DNA of 64,000 bases from Endobacter medicaginis (GCF_014192375.1 NZ_JACHXV010000003.1:62001-126000), one strand, 5' to 3'; counted from the first letter of the stretch, positions 9,208-18,271 are shown. The notes: a model not told the origin generated them from the letters alone. A program made the numbers and translations.

Positions 9208-9774
9208 CTACATCGTCGCGGCGATGCGGGCGGCCAGCGTCTCGACGAGGTGTCGGGTGAGGGCCACGGTCTCGGCATCGGTCGCGGTCGGGCCGGAGAG
9301 GGTGATCGCGGCGCGACTGGTGACGACCGGGGCGTGACGGTCCTGGGGGATGGTCTGCCAGGTGGCGTCCAGCGCGCCGCTGCCGGCGCGGGTGAGATCG
9401 AGCCGGGTGATGGTCACCGCGAGACGGGTGGAGGCCCCGAGCGGCGCGTCGGCCTGTGTGGTGACCAGGGTGCCCGGCCTGGCCTCGGCGAGGCGGGCGC
9501 GCAGCAGGGCGGTGATCGCGCTCGACAGCCGTTCGGCCCAGCGCGCGGACGGGCTGCGCTCGATGCGTGCACCGTCGCGCAGGGTGATGTCGGTGGTGTC
9601 GAGATAGTCGGGCAGCACCACCCGGTCGAGGCGCAGCACCGTCGCCGTCGCCGGCAGCGCGTCCGCCCCGGTGGCGATCGCGGGTGCGCCAAGCGTGTAG
9701 GTCTGCAAGGACGGTGCGGCGCAGCCGGCGAGCAGCGCGAGGACGGCGACCACCATCGGGTGCGGGCGGATCAT
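9208..9774 (-). CDS. PqiC-like/ABC-type transport auxiliary lipoprotein
   Basis: A 188-residue lipoprotein with signal peptide and lipobox LLAGC (C18). The rest has the PqiC/DUF330-type pattern: LRLDRVVLPDYLDTTDITLRDG early, SPSARWAERLSSAITALLRARLAEARP in the middle, and a C-terminal helix before LAARIAATM. It is the last gene of a four-gene minus-strand operon (permease, ATPase, MCE protein, lipoprotein) and its ATG overlaps the MCE gene stop by 4 bases. It likely sits on the inner face of the outer membrane and completes the trans-envelope lipid path. Function is inferred from family and context. Confidence 0.85.
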   Translation of the reverse strand: MIRPHPMVVAVLALLAGCAAPSLQTYTLGAPAIATGADALPATATVLRLDRVVLPDYLDTTDITLRDGARIERSPSARWAERLSSAITALLRARLAEARPGTLVTTQADAPLGASTRLAVTITRLDLTRAGSGALDATWQTIPQDRHAPVVTSRAAITLSGPTATDAETVALTRHLVETLAARIAATM

Positions 9775-10733
9775 GGGCGGCGTCCCGTCAGCAGCAGTTG
9801 CGGATTGCGTTCGATCTCGGCAGCAAAGCCGCGCAGCGAGGCGGCAGCGGCGGCGATGTCGCGCAGCGAGGCGTCGAGATCGGCGCGCTGTGTCGAGCGC
9901 GCGGAGGTGATGTCGGCCAGCGCATCGAGGCTGCGGTTGGCGCGGGTCAACGCGGCGTCGGTCTTGCCCAGCACGCCGTCGATCTGGCGGCCGCGTGCGT
10001 CGAGCTGAGTGGTGCCGGCCTGGGTCAGCCGGTCGATGCCGCGCAGCGTGGTGGCGAGCTGTGCCTGGAGCGTGGCGATGGTGGTGTTGGTGTTGTCGAT
10101 CAGCGTGCGGGAATGATCGGAGGTGGCGCGCAGGCTGTCGATCAGCCCGGGGAGCTGGCGGTCGAGCTGTTCGGACAGGGCGCGCAGGCTGGCCAGCGTC
10201 TGTTCGGTGTTGTCGGCGAGCTGGCGCAGCGGCAGCTCGGTCAGCGTCTGCGTCACCTGCTGGATGGTGGAGCGCCGTGTCGGGATCTCGTCGCCGGAAA
10301 CCAGTTCGGGGTGCAGCACGGCCGGGATCTGCGGGGCGAAGTCGAGATTGATCTCCGACGAGCCGGTCACGAAGCTCTTGAGGTTCATCTCGCCGCGCAG
10401 CCCCTGGCCGACCAGCTCGGGGATCGAGGGCAGCCCGGCGCTGCGCCCGTTGGTGAGCTTGATGTTGTCGGGCTGCATGGTGATGGAGACCGGGATGTAG
10501 GCGCGCTGGGTGGTCGGGTCGTATTCGATCGATACCCGATCGACGGTGCCGACCTGCACGCCGCGGAACGTCACCGGCGAACCGACCGTCAGTCCGGAAC
10601 TCGCGCCCTGGAACACCAGCGTCGCATGCAGCTTGTTCTGGAACGGATGGAAGCGGCCGAACAGCACGAAGGCCGCCAGCAGCAGCACGACACCGCCGAG
10701 GACGAAGGCACCGACGAGGGTTTCCTTCCTCAT
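9771..10733 (-). CDS. MlaD/MCE-domain substrate-binding protein
   Basis: Inner-membrane-anchored periplasmic MCE protein of 320 residues. One N-terminal transmembrane helix (about 5-27, LVGAFVLGGVVLLLAAFVLFG) is followed by a single MCE domain (about 35-115) with LTVGSPVTFRGVQVGTV. A long helical C-terminal region is rich in heptad-like spacing (for example TQTLTELPLRQLADNTEQTL), as in MlaD relatives that form tunnels. The start was set at the ATG 10733, which overlaps the ATPase stop (ATGA). Single-MCE proteins of this type usually move phospholipids; the lipid and direction are unknown here. Confidence 0.92.
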   Translation of the reverse strand: MRKETLVGAFVLGGVVLLLAAFVLFGRFHPFQNKLHATLVFQGASSGLTVGSPVTFRGVQVGTVDRVSIEYDPTTQRAYIPVSITMQPDNIKLTNGRSAGLPSIPELVGQGLRGEMNLKSFVTGSSEINLDFAPQIPAVLHPELVSGDEIPTRRSTIQQVTQTLTELPLRQLADNTEQTLASLRALSEQLDRQLPGLIDSLRATSDHSRTLIDNTNTTIATLQAQLATTLRGIDRLTQAGTTQLDARGRQIDGVLGKTDAALTRANRSLDALADITSARSTQRADLDASLRDIAAAAASLRGFAAEIERNPQLLLTGRRP

Positions 10734-11500
10734 GGATTGTTGTCCCCCTGCTCGCGCTCGCGGGTCATGAACGCATGGACCTGTGGGTCGGTGCAATGAT
10801 CGCGCAGCTGGGCCGGCGAGCCATGCGCGATCGGCGTCTTGCTGCGCGCATCGAGGAAGATGCCGGCGTCCGCGATGCGGAACAGGCTCGGCAGCTCGTG
10901 GCTGACGATGACGATGGTCGCGCCCAGCCCGTCGCGCAGGTTGAGGATCAGGTCGTCGAGCCGTGCGGACGTGATCGGATCGAGCCCGGCGGAGGGTTCA
11001 TCGAAGAACAGGATGTCGGGATCGAGCGACAGCGCGCGCGCGAGGCCTGCGCGCTTGCGCATGCCGCCGCTGATTTCCGACGGCATCAGGTCGATCGCCT
11101 CCGACAGGCCGACGAAACCGAGCTTGAGCTCCACCATGCGCCGGATGGTGTCGGGGGCGAGCTGGGTCAGCATCTGCATCGGCAGGGCGACGTTCTCGCC
11201 CAGCGTCATCGAGCTCCACAGCGCCCCACTCTGGAACAGCACGCCGAATCGGTGGTTGATCACATCGCGCCTGGCCGGGGTCGCCGCCCAGTAATCCTCG
11301 CCCTGCACGCTGAACCGGCCTGTCGTGGGGCGCAGCAGCCCGATCATGCTCTTGAGCAGCGTGCTCTTGCCGCAGCCGGAGCCGCCCATGATGGCGAAGA
11401 TGCTGCCGCGCCTGACCTCGAGGCTGATGTCGCGCTGGATCAGCTTGGGCCCGAAGGCGAGGGTGACACCATCCAGCGCCAGCATGGTCTCTTCGGTCAT
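10730..11500 (-). CDS. ABC transporter ATP-binding protein (MlaF-like)
   Basis: A 256-residue ATPase of the MlaF type. Walker A is GGSGCGKST (39-47), the signature is SGGMRKRAGLARAL, Walker B is ILFFDEPSAGLDP, and the H-loop is IVIVSHEL. The SGGM-RKR variant of the signature is characteristic of Mla/Ttg2-type ATPases. It is preceded by the permease gene (5-base gap) and overlaps the MCE gene by 4 bases. It powers lipid transport across the envelope together with those partners. Confidence 0.93.
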   Translation of the reverse strand: MTEETMLALDGVTLAFGPKLIQRDISLEVRRGSIFAIMGGSGCGKSTLLKSMIGLLRPTTGRFSVQGEDYWAATPARRDVINHRFGVLFQSGALWSSMTLGENVALPMQMLTQLAPDTIRRMVELKLGFVGLSEAIDLMPSEISGGMRKRAGLARALSLDPDILFFDEPSAGLDPITSARLDDLILNLRDGLGATIVIVSHELPSLFRIADAGIFLDARSKTPIAHGSPAQLRDHCTDPQVHAFMTREREQGDNNP

Positions 11501-11505
11501 CCGCG

Positions 11506-12648
11506 TCAGATCCCGATCACGTCGGCGATGACCGCGAACAGCGCATCGATCGCGATCACCCCGACGATGCCGACCACCACCGCGCGCGTCGCCGCGACCC
11601 CCACATCGGCCGCGGAGCGCCCGGCCTTGAGCCCGATCCGACAGCTCGTCAGCCCGATGAAGGCGCCGAACACGATGCTCTTGGTCAGCCCGAAGATGAA
11701 CTGGCCGATGCCGAAGGCGCTGACGGTGAAATGCAGATAGCCGCGCGCGGTGATGTCGAGCATCATGATCGCCACCGTGAAGCCGCCGAGCATGCCGATC
11801 AGGCATCCATAGAGATACAGGAACGGCATCGTCACCGTCAGCGCCAGCACCGACGGCAGCACCAGATAGGACGAGACCGGGATGCCGAACACGCCGAGCG
11901 CGTCGATCTCCTCGTTGCCGAGCATGGTGGCGATGCGCGCCGCATAGGCGCCGCCGGTGCGCCCGGCCATGATGATCGCGGTCATCACCGCCGCCATCTC
12001 GCGCACCATGGCGATGCCGACCAGGCTCGCGACATAGATGCCGGCGGCGAATTTCTCGAGCTGCACGGCGCCGACGAAGGCGAGGATGCCGCCGAGCAGG
12101 AAGTTCACCACGCCGACGATGAGCAGCGCGCGCGGCCCCGCATCGGTGGTGTTGGCGAGGATGTCCGCCCAGCGCATCCGTCCGCGCCCGGTCAGTGCGA
12201 GGACGCCGCCGCGCAGCGTCTGCGCGCCGAGGGTTGCGACGATGCCGGTCTCGGTGAGCGAGTCGATGGTGGCCGCACCGAGGCGGGCGAGCGGGTTCGG
12301 CTGCGGCTTCGGCCCGGCCGGCGGATCGGCACGCCGGTCCGGCAACAGTCCGAGCAGCCGGCTCGCCGAGGGGGGCAGGCCGGCGGTGTCGAGCGCGGTG
12401 TCGGCCGCCTCCGCGGCGCGCTTGATGTCCCACAGGAAGGCGACCAGCCCGCTGTCCCAGGTGCCGAGCCCGGTGCTGTCGAAGGTGAGGGGAGTGCCGG
12501 GCCGAAGGCTGTGAAACGCGCCCTCCTCCAGCACCGGCAGCGCGGGATCGCTGGCCCGCCAGTCACCGGCGAGCACGACCGACTGTCCCTCCAGGCGATA
12601 CGACGCCGGATGTGAACTCAGGGGCGTTGCGGTCGGCGGCACACGCAC
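11506..12648 (-). CDS. MlaE-family permease with N-terminal STAS domain
   Basis: A 380-residue fusion. Residues about 15-110 look like a STAS (MlaB-like) domain (LEGQSVVLAGDW, FDSTGLGTWDSGLVAFLWDI). Residues about 150-378 are an MlaE/DUF140 permease with GILAFVGAVQLEKF, the coupling-helix segment REMAAVMTAIIMAGRTGGAYAA, and EEIDALGV. The start is GTG at 12648; no in-frame ATG would keep the STAS domain. The fusion replaces the separate MlaB subunit of E. coli and is known in other Gram-negatives. It is the first gene of the operon with the ATPase, MCE protein and lipoprotein. Confidence 0.9.
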   Translation of the reverse strand: MRVPPTATPLSSHPASYRLEGQSVVLAGDWRASDPALPVLEEGAFHSLRPGTPLTFDSTGLGTWDSGLVAFLWDIKRAAEAADTALDTAGLPPSASRLLGLLPDRRADPPAGPKPQPNPLARLGAATIDSLTETGIVATLGAQTLRGGVLALTGRGRMRWADILANTTDAGPRALLIVGVVNFLLGGILAFVGAVQLEKFAAGIYVASLVGIAMVREMAAVMTAIIMAGRTGGAYAARIATMLGNEEIDALGVFGIPVSSYLVLPSVLALTVTMPFLYLYGCLIGMLGGFTVAIMMLDITARGYLHFTVSAFGIGQFIFGLTKSIVFGAFIGLTSCRIGLKAGRSAADVGVAATRAVVVGIVGVIAIDALFAVIADVIGI

Positions 12649-12712
12649 CCTCCGGACGGGACGAGACGAGCGCGATGATGACAGCGCCGGCCGGTCTTGG
12701 CCAGAAGCCCCG

Positions 12713-13567
12713 TCAGGGGGTCGCGCCCATCCTCGCCAGATAGGCCGCTACCGGTGCCCCCCAGACCGCCGGGCCGCCGTCGCCGAAGAACAGATGGTGT
12801 CCGTCATCGCCGAACGGCGGCGGCTGGATGAACTGCGCGTTGCCGCCGGCGCGGGTGAAGGCGTCATGCATCGCGCTGGCCAGGGACGGGTCGAAGAAAC
12901 TGTCGTTGAGCGCATAGATCCACAGCATCGGCAGGCGTGCGGTGGCGCCGAACCTGCCGGCGGCCTGCACCAGCCGCCCGGGTTGGCAGTTCTCGTTCGC
13001 CTCGCCATCGGCATGGCCGCCGCGCCCGCCCGCCATCACCACGAATGCCGCCACGTCCTTCGGTGCCTGGGATGCATAGGCGATCGTGCCCCAGCCGCCG
13101 GCGGACTGGCCGATCACCACCGCGCCGTCATGCCGCGCATAGGGCAGGGCGAGCGCGTAACGCACGATCGCGCCGATGTCGCGCGCGCTCGACAGCCCGG
13201 CACGCACGAAATCGGGGTCGCTGCAATGGCCATACCTCTCCGCCCAGTCGCCATCGCTGTCGCCATAGCCGCGGCGCAGCGCGTAGACCACCACATAACC
13301 CCGACGGGTGAACCATTGCGTCGCCTCGGCATCGCACTCGGTCAGCTCCATGCGCGGCCGCGCGCTGGCACTGACCGGCGAGCCGTGATTGATCACCACC
13401 ACACGCGACGGCCCGTCGCCCGCCGGCCGGCAGACCCGCCCGGCGAGGTTCAGATGCTCGCCATCGCCGGCCACCATCGGGATCGAGACGTCGCTTGCGC
13501 GATCATCCGCCCGCGTGACGGCGATCGAGGCGATCAGGATCAGCGCGGACAGGGCGGCATGTCGCAT
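12713..13567 (-). CDS. Exported alpha/beta hydrolase
   Basis: A 284-residue alpha/beta hydrolase with a cleavable signal peptide (MRHAALSALILIASIAVTRA). The nucleophile elbow is GQSAGG (S155), the oxyanion region INHGSPVS, the acid the Asp of YALNDSFFDP, and the histidine is in GDDGHHLFF. Five cysteines in the mature protein suggest disulfides. It is related to dienelactone-hydrolase-like and prolyl-oligopeptidase-like enzymes. It lies 63 bases downstream of gntP on the same strand, so it may belong to the gluconate operon, for instance as an extracytoplasmic lactonase or esterase; that role is inference. Confidence 0.82.
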   Translation of the reverse strand: MRHAALSALILIASIAVTRADDRASDVSIPMVAGDGEHLNLAGRVCRPAGDGPSRVVVINHGSPVSASARPRMELTECDAEATQWFTRRGYVVVYALRRGYGDSDGDWAERYGHCSDPDFVRAGLSSARDIGAIVRYALALPYARHDGAVVIGQSAGGWGTIAYASQAPKDVAAFVVMAGGRGGHADGEANENCQPGRLVQAAGRFGATARLPMLWIYALNDSFFDPSLASAMHDAFTRAGGNAQFIQPPPFGDDGHHLFFGDGGPAVWGAPVAAYLARMGATP

Positions 13568-13630
13568 CCGCCGACGCTAACGGCCGCCTCGGTGACGTTG
13601 CGTGTCGAAGCGCGACTGCGCATTGCGCCC

Positions 13631-14971
13631 TCAATGCACCACCAGCGAGGCCAGCAGGCAGAAGACCAGCCCGAACATCGCGATCAGCGTCTCCAGCACC
13701 GACCAGGTCTTCACCGTCTGCGTCACCGTCAGTCCGAGATATTCCTTGATCTGCCAGAACCCGGCATCGTTGAGCGGCCCGAACGCCACCGACCCTGCCC
13801 CCGTCACCAGCACCATCAATTCCGGCGCGGCGCCGCCGCCATGCAGCAGGATCGGTCCCATAATCGACGAGGCGGTCGCCATCGCCACCGTCGCCGATCC
13901 CGCCGCCACCCGAACGATCACCGCCAGCAGCCAGCCCAGCACCAGCAGCGGCATGTGGATGCCGAGTGCCGCATCGGTGATCGCCTTCGACACGCCGCTG
14001 TCGACCAGCACCCGGCCGAATCCGCCGCCAGCCCCCACCAGCAGCATGATCAGCGCGGTCGGTGCGAGACTTTCATTGGTGAATTTCAGCACCGTCTCGC
14101 GCGAGAAGCCCCGTGCGGTGCCCAGCAGCCAGAACGACAGCAAGGTCGCCACCAGCAGCGCGATATCGGTGTTGCCCAGGAACTCCAGCGCCGTGCGCAG
14201 CCGCCCCGGTGCGGCGATATGGTCCACCGACGAGCCCATCAGCATCAGCACCACCGGCAGCAGGATCGTCGCCACGGTGATCGCGAATCCCGGCATGTTT
14301 TCCGGTGGCTCGGAGCGGACGAACTGCTCGGCAAGCGGGTTGTGCTCGGTCAGCGGCACTCGCGCGGCGGCAAACCGCCCGAAGACCGGCCCGGCGAGGA
14401 TCGCGATCGGCGTGCCGATGACGATGCCCAGCAGGATCGTGCGTCCGATATCGGCGTGATAGGCCGACACCGCCAGCAGGGCGGCCGGATGCGGCGGGAT
14501 CAGCGCATGCGTCACCGACAGCGCCGCACCCATCGGCAGTGCGACCCGCAGCAGCGGCGTGTTGGTCCGCGCGGCCAGCACGAAGGCGATCGGGATCAGC
14601 AGCACGAAGCCGATCTCGAAGAACACCGGCAGCCCCACCAGCAGCCCGATCACCATCATCGCCCAGTCCACCCGGCCCGGTCCGGCCCGCTGGGCGATGG
14701 TGTGCGCGATCCGGTCCGCACCCCCCGATTCGGTCAGCATCTTGCCCAGCATGGTGCCGAGCGCGATCACCGTGCCGACATGTCCGAGCACATGTCCCGC
14801 CCCCGCCTCGAACGAGGCCACCACCTTGCCCGGCGGCATCCCCGCGATCAGCGCAACGAGGATCGAGATCGTCAGCAGGGCGATGAACGGATTGAGCTTC
14901 AGTCGCGAGATCAGCCCGACGATGGCAAGGATCGCGCCGACGAGCAGGCACAGGGCGAAGGTCGTGGTCAT
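13631..14971 (-). CDS. gntP: Gluconate:H+ symporter, GntP family
   Basis: A 446-residue inner-membrane permease with about 12 hydrophobic segments, the usual GntP length. Family signatures include LTESGGADRIA, GLPVFFEIGFVLLIPIA, PMGAALSVTHALIPPHPAAL and AGGGFGRVLVDSG. It imports gluconate or a related aldonate. It lies 53 bases downstream of the gluconate 5-dehydrogenase gene, which supports gluconate or 5-ketogluconate as the substrate. It is probably co-transcribed with gno and the exported hydrolase. Confidence 0.92.
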   Translation of the reverse strand: MTTTFALCLLVGAILAIVGLISRLKLNPFIALLTISILVALIAGMPPGKVVASFEAGAGHVLGHVGTVIALGTMLGKMLTESGGADRIAHTIAQRAGPGRVDWAMMVIGLLVGLPVFFEIGFVLLIPIAFVLAARTNTPLLRVALPMGAALSVTHALIPPHPAALLAVSAYHADIGRTILLGIVIGTPIAILAGPVFGRFAAARVPLTEHNPLAEQFVRSEPPENMPGFAITVATILLPVVLMLMGSSVDHIAAPGRLRTALEFLGNTDIALLVATLLSFWLLGTARGFSRETVLKFTNESLAPTALIMLLVGAGGGFGRVLVDSGVSKAITDAALGIHMPLLVLGWLLAVIVRVAAGSATVAMATASSIMGPILLHGGGAAPELMVLVTGAGSVAFGPLNDAGFWQIKEYLGLTVTQTVKTWSVLETLIAMFGLVFCLLASLVVH

Positions 14972-15024
14972 GGCGGAATGACGCGCGGGGCCGCGGCAAA
15001 GTCAATCCATGACGTATCCGTCAC

Positions 15025-15783
15025 CTACAGCGAGATCGAGATTCCCCCATCCACCATCAGCATGTGCCCGTTGACGAAGCTCGACGCGTCGGAGGCGAGG
15101 AACACCGCCGCACCCACCAGTTCCTCCACCTGGCCCCAGCGCGCCGCCGGCGTGCGACGCTGCAGCCAGCCGGTGAACTCGGCATCGGCCACCAGTGCGG
15201 CGTTCATCTCGGTGGCGAAGTAGCCCGGTGCGAGCCCGTTGACCTGCAACCCGTGTTTCGCCCAGTCGGTCGCCATGCCCCGGGTGAGGTTGCGCACCGC
15301 CCCCTTGGTCGCCGTGTAGGGGGCGATGTTGGGGCGCGCCAGCTCGCTCTGCACCGAGCAGATGTTGATGATCTTGCCCGCGCCCCGTCGGATCATGTGC
15401 CGTGCGGCCGCCTGTGCCGTGAAGAACACCGCGCTGACATTGGTCTCGATCAGCGCGTCCCAGTCGGCGCGGGCGAAATCCTCCAGCGGTGCCCGGCGCT
15501 GGATGCCGGCATTGTTGATCAGGATGTCGATCGGGCCCATCTCTCGCTCGATCGCATCGATCCCCTCGATCACCGCCGCCTGATCGGTCACGTCGAAAGC
15601 CGCGATGCGCGCTTGCGGCAGGTCGCCTTGCGCTGCCTCCAGCGCGGACCGATGGCGGCCATTGAGGATCACCTCCGCGCCCGCTTCCGACAGGCCGCGC
15701 GCCAGGGTGAGCCCGATGCCGCGTGAGGCGCCGGTGATCAGCGCACGGCGGCCGCTGAGAGAGAACAGGTCAAGTGAAGGCAT
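15025..15783 (-). CDS. gno: Gluconate 5-dehydrogenase (SDR family)
   Basis: A 252-residue short-chain dehydrogenase that interconverts gluconate and 5-ketogluconate, expected with NADP(H). The cofactor motif is TGASRGIG (17-24), NNAG is at 90-93, and the catalytic residues are S143, Y156 and K160 (SVQSELARPNIAPYTATK). Long segments such as ETNVSAVFF, NICSVQSELARP, LAPGYFATEMNA and RWGQVEELVGAAVFL match my memory of Gluconobacter Gno/IdnO almost word for word. Its ribosome binding site (AAGGGA) overlaps the end of AT-rich element copy B. It is followed by gntP, making a gluconate-use operon. Confidence 0.92.
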   Translation of the reverse strand: MPSLDLFSLSGRRALITGASRGIGLTLARGLSEAGAEVILNGRHRSALEAAQGDLPQARIAAFDVTDQAAVIEGIDAIEREMGPIDILINNAGIQRRAPLEDFARADWDALIETNVSAVFFTAQAAARHMIRRGAGKIINICSVQSELARPNIAPYTATKGAVRNLTRGMATDWAKHGLQVNGLAPGYFATEMNAALVADAEFTGWLQRRTPAARWGQVEELVGAAVFLASDASSFVNGHMLMVDGGISISL

Positions 15784-15793
15784 GGATCAATCC

Positions 15794-15920
15794 CTTCTTT
15801 TTCTGAAGAAAAAGAAGCAAAAAGACTTTCGTCCGTTTCTGGCAGGTTCGGTGTGGCAGGCGATATTGTGAACCACTCCAGCAGACGAAAGTTTTTTGGT
15901 TCTTTTTTACAAAAAAGAAC
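15794..15920. repeat. AT-rich double-palindrome intergenic element, copy B
   Basis: Second copy of the element at 6861-6976, inverted relative to the plus strand. A hairpin at 15794-15817 (arms CTTCTTTTTC and GAAAAAGAAG, loop TGAA) is followed by CAAAAAGACTTTCGTC. After a non-conserved spacer of about 65 bases comes GACGAAAGTTTTTTGG and a 22-bp palindrome at 15899-15920 with one central mismatch pair. The element spans the whole gap between mrp and gno. Both copies keep the same order of parts, so it is a defined unit rather than chance AT-richness. Confidence 0.8.
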
Positions 15921-15922
15921 AT

Positions 15923-16978
15923 CTACGCCAACCGCCGTGCGAGCATCCCCGCCACCTGTGCGGCCAGCGACGCAAACGCCAGCCCGGCCACGCCATCGGG
16001 CGCGGCTGCGGCGATCGGCGTGCCGCCATCGGCACTCGCGCGCACGTCCGGCAGCAGCGGCACCTCGCCCAGGAACGGGATGCCGAGCCGTTCGGCCTCC
16101 GCGCGTGCCCCGCCATGGCCGAACGGCTCGCTGCGCGCCCCGCAGTTCGGGCAGCAGTAGAAGCTCATGTTCTCCACCAGGCCAAGCACCGGCACCTGCG
16201 TCTTGGCGAACATCGCCGCCGCCCGGCGCGCATCGGCGAGGGCGATGTCCTGCGGGGTGGACACGATCACCGCCCCGGTCAGCGACACGCGCTGGGCCAG
16301 CGTGAGCTGCGCGTCCCCGGTGCCGGGCGGCAGGTCGATCACCATGATGTCGAGTTCGGGCCAGGCGACGTCGCCCATGAGCTGTTGCAACGCCCCCATC
16401 ACCATCGGCCCGCGCCAGATCAGCGCCTGGTCGGGCTCGACGAGGAAGCCGATCGACATCGCGTGCAGCCCCCAGACCTCGATCGGCAGCATCTTGCCGT
16501 CCAAGGTCTGCGGGCGGTGATCGGGACGCCCGAGCATCAGCGGCAGCGACGGGCCATAGATGTCGGCATCCAGCAGCCCGACCCTCAGGTCGCGCCGGGC
16601 GAGGGCGACGGCGAGGTTCACGGCGGTGGTGGACTTGCCCACCCCGCCCTTGCCGGAGGCCACGGCGATGACGGTCCGGGCACCGGTCAGCAGGCGCGGC
16701 GGCGGCGTGCGGGCAGGCGGTGGCTCGGGCCGATGCGCGGTCAACGCGCCGCGGACCCGCTCGACCCCGGCCTGCGCGGCCAGGATCGCCTCCGCCTCGG
16801 CGAGGATGCGGGTCATCGGGCCTTCCTCGCCGGGCGGCACGCGCAGCACCAGCGAGACGGTGGTGTCCTCACGGGAGAGGGTCTCGACCAGTCCGGCGGC
16901 GACGATGTCACCCGCGCCGGAGGGGGTGAGGACCGCGCTCAGGGCACGGAGCAGGGCAGGGTCGGCGGGGACGGACAT
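15923..16978 (-). CDS. mrp: Mrp/NBP35-family Fe-S cluster carrier ATPase (ApbC)
   Basis: A 351-residue P-loop ATPase that binds and transfers Fe-S clusters. The N-terminus (about 8-80) is a small MIP18/DUF59-like domain. A deviant Walker A SGKGGVGKS lies at 108-116, YGPSLPLMLG and DLPPGTGD are family motifs, and the cluster-binding CPNC is at 276-279. The ATG at 16978 was preferred to a GTG 9 bases upstream because GGAAGTG then sits at good distance. It is divergent from the OpgC-like gene. No Fe-S partner is adjacent, though two cysteine desulfurases lie at 53-55 kb. Confidence 0.93.
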   Translation of the reverse strand: MSVPADPALLRALSAVLTPSGAGDIVAAGLVETLSREDTTVSLVLRVPPGEEGPMTRILAEAEAILAAQAGVERVRGALTAHRPEPPPARTPPPRLLTGARTVIAVASGKGGVGKSTTAVNLAVALARRDLRVGLLDADIYGPSLPLMLGRPDHRPQTLDGKMLPIEVWGLHAMSIGFLVEPDQALIWRGPMVMGALQQLMGDVAWPELDIMVIDLPPGTGDAQLTLAQRVSLTGAVIVSTPQDIALADARRAAAMFAKTQVPVLGLVENMSFYCCPNCGARSEPFGHGGARAEAERLGIPFLGEVPLLPDVRASADGGTPIAAAAPDGVAGLAFASLAAQVAGMLARRLA

Positions 16979-17056
16979 GGGTGTCACTTCCGGTTACGCG
17001 TCGCAATCAGCCCGCGTAGCCCTAGGCGCATGCAGCGGCTATGACCAGATGCCAGG

Positions 17057-18271
17057 ATGGCGGACGGGTTGGAGCAGGCGTTGCAGACACAGGAGCAGGC
17101 ACCGGAGCCGGTCGGGCGCGAGGGGCAGGCAAAACCGAAATCGCGCCGCGACCACCGCGTCGACGCGCTGCGCGGCATCGCGCTGACGATGATGTTCGTC
17201 GATCACATGCCACAGAACCTGCTCAATCGCTTCACCCTGCGCAATGTCGGCTTCGCGGATGCGGCCGAGATCTTCGTGCTGCTGGCCGGCTTCGCCTCGA
17301 TGCTGGCCTATGGCGGCGCGATCCGCCGCGAGGGGCTGTGGATCGGCTTCGAGCGCATCGTGCGCCGCTGCATCAAGCTCTATCTGTTCCAGTGCGGGCT
17401 GCTGGTGGCGATGGTGTTCCTGATCCGCTCGTGGAACCGCCACGTCTCGCCCGCCCCGGTGGATTATCTCGAACCGGAGCTGGTGCACGGGCCCTCCAAC
17501 CTGTGGCGGGTGCTGACGCTCGATGCGCTGCCGGCGAGCCTCAACATCCTGCCGCTCTACATCGTGCTGCTGCTGTGCTTCCCGCTGATCTTCAAGCTGG
17601 TGGACTTCAACCGCTTCCTCGCCCTCGGCGTCAGTGCCGCACTCTGGGGGATGGTCAATCTCGACCCCCAGATCAACCTGCCGAACTGGCTCGACCCCGA
17701 TGGCTGGTTCTTCGACCCGTTCGCCTGGCAGTTCCTCTTTACCCTCGGCATCGTCGCCGCCGCCGAGACGCGGCGTTACGGCGGGCATTTTCCGCGCAGA
17801 TGGTGGCTGATCGCCCCGTGTTACGCCTATCTCGGCTTCAGCGCGCTGCAATCCTTCCCCTGGGCGCAATGGGGCCTGCCCGATCTCGCCCCGCTGGCCC
17901 TGCGCTCGCCCGACAAGACCCTGCTGTCGCCGCTGCGCCTGCTGGACGTGCTGGCGATCTTCTATCTGGTCGAATGCTCCGCCACCGCGGCGTGGCTGTC
18001 GGAAACACGGGTCGGGCAGGTGCTGGCGGTGTATGGCCGGCATTCGCTGGAGGTGTTCTCCCTGGGCACCTTCTTCGACCTGCTCGGCAAGCTCGCCTTC
18101 ACCCGCTTCGGCAATGGCTGGGCGATGCAGATCGTGGTCAACGTGGTCGGTCTCGGCGCGCTCTACGGGCTCGCGGTGTGGCTGGACAATCGAAAACAGG
18201 TGCAGAAGCGTGCCGGCGGCGGCATCACCGTGATCACCTCGCGCGCAGCTCCCGATGGTGCCTCGCCATGA
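17057..18271 (+). CDS. OpgC-family integral membrane acyltransferase-like protein
   Basis: A 404-residue multi-pass membrane protein of the OpgC/DUF1624-like group. The start of the domain is the classic RDHRVDALRGIALTMMFVDHMP at about 31-52, followed by FADAAEIFVLLAGFASMLAYG. About ten hydrophobic helices and GRHSLEVFSLG near the end complete the match. OpgC adds succinyl groups to osmoregulated periplasmic glucans; whether this protein does so is unproven. Its stop overlaps the next gene (ATGA), an SGNH hydrolase, so the pair may add and remove, or jointly handle, an ester group on an envelope glycan. Confidence 0.88.
   Translation: MADGLEQALQTQEQAPEPVGREGQAKPKSRRDHRVDALRGIALTMMFVDHMPQNLLNRFTLRNVGFADAAEIFVLLAGFASMLAYGGAIRREGLWIGFERIVRRCIKLYLFQCGLLVAMVFLIRSWNRHVSPAPVDYLEPELVHGPSNLWRVLTLDALPASLNILPLYIVLLLCFPLIFKLVDFNRFLALGVSAALWGMVNLDPQINLPNWLDPDGWFFDPFAWQFLFTLGIVAAAETRRYGGHFPRRWWLIAPCYAYLGFSALQSFPWAQWGLPDLAPLALRSPDKTLLSPLRLLDVLAIFYLVECSATAAWLSETRVGQVLAVYGRHSLEVFSLGTFFDLLGKLAFTRFGNGWAMQIVVNVVGLGALYGLAVWLDNRKQVQKRAGGGITVITSRAAPDGASP

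Noticed and set aside
12794-15223. 809-codon plus-strand open frame over the gluconate operon
   Set aside because: It runs across three well-supported minus-strand genes and encodes a His/Arg/Gln-rich, repeat-like sequence without any domain; a GC artefact.
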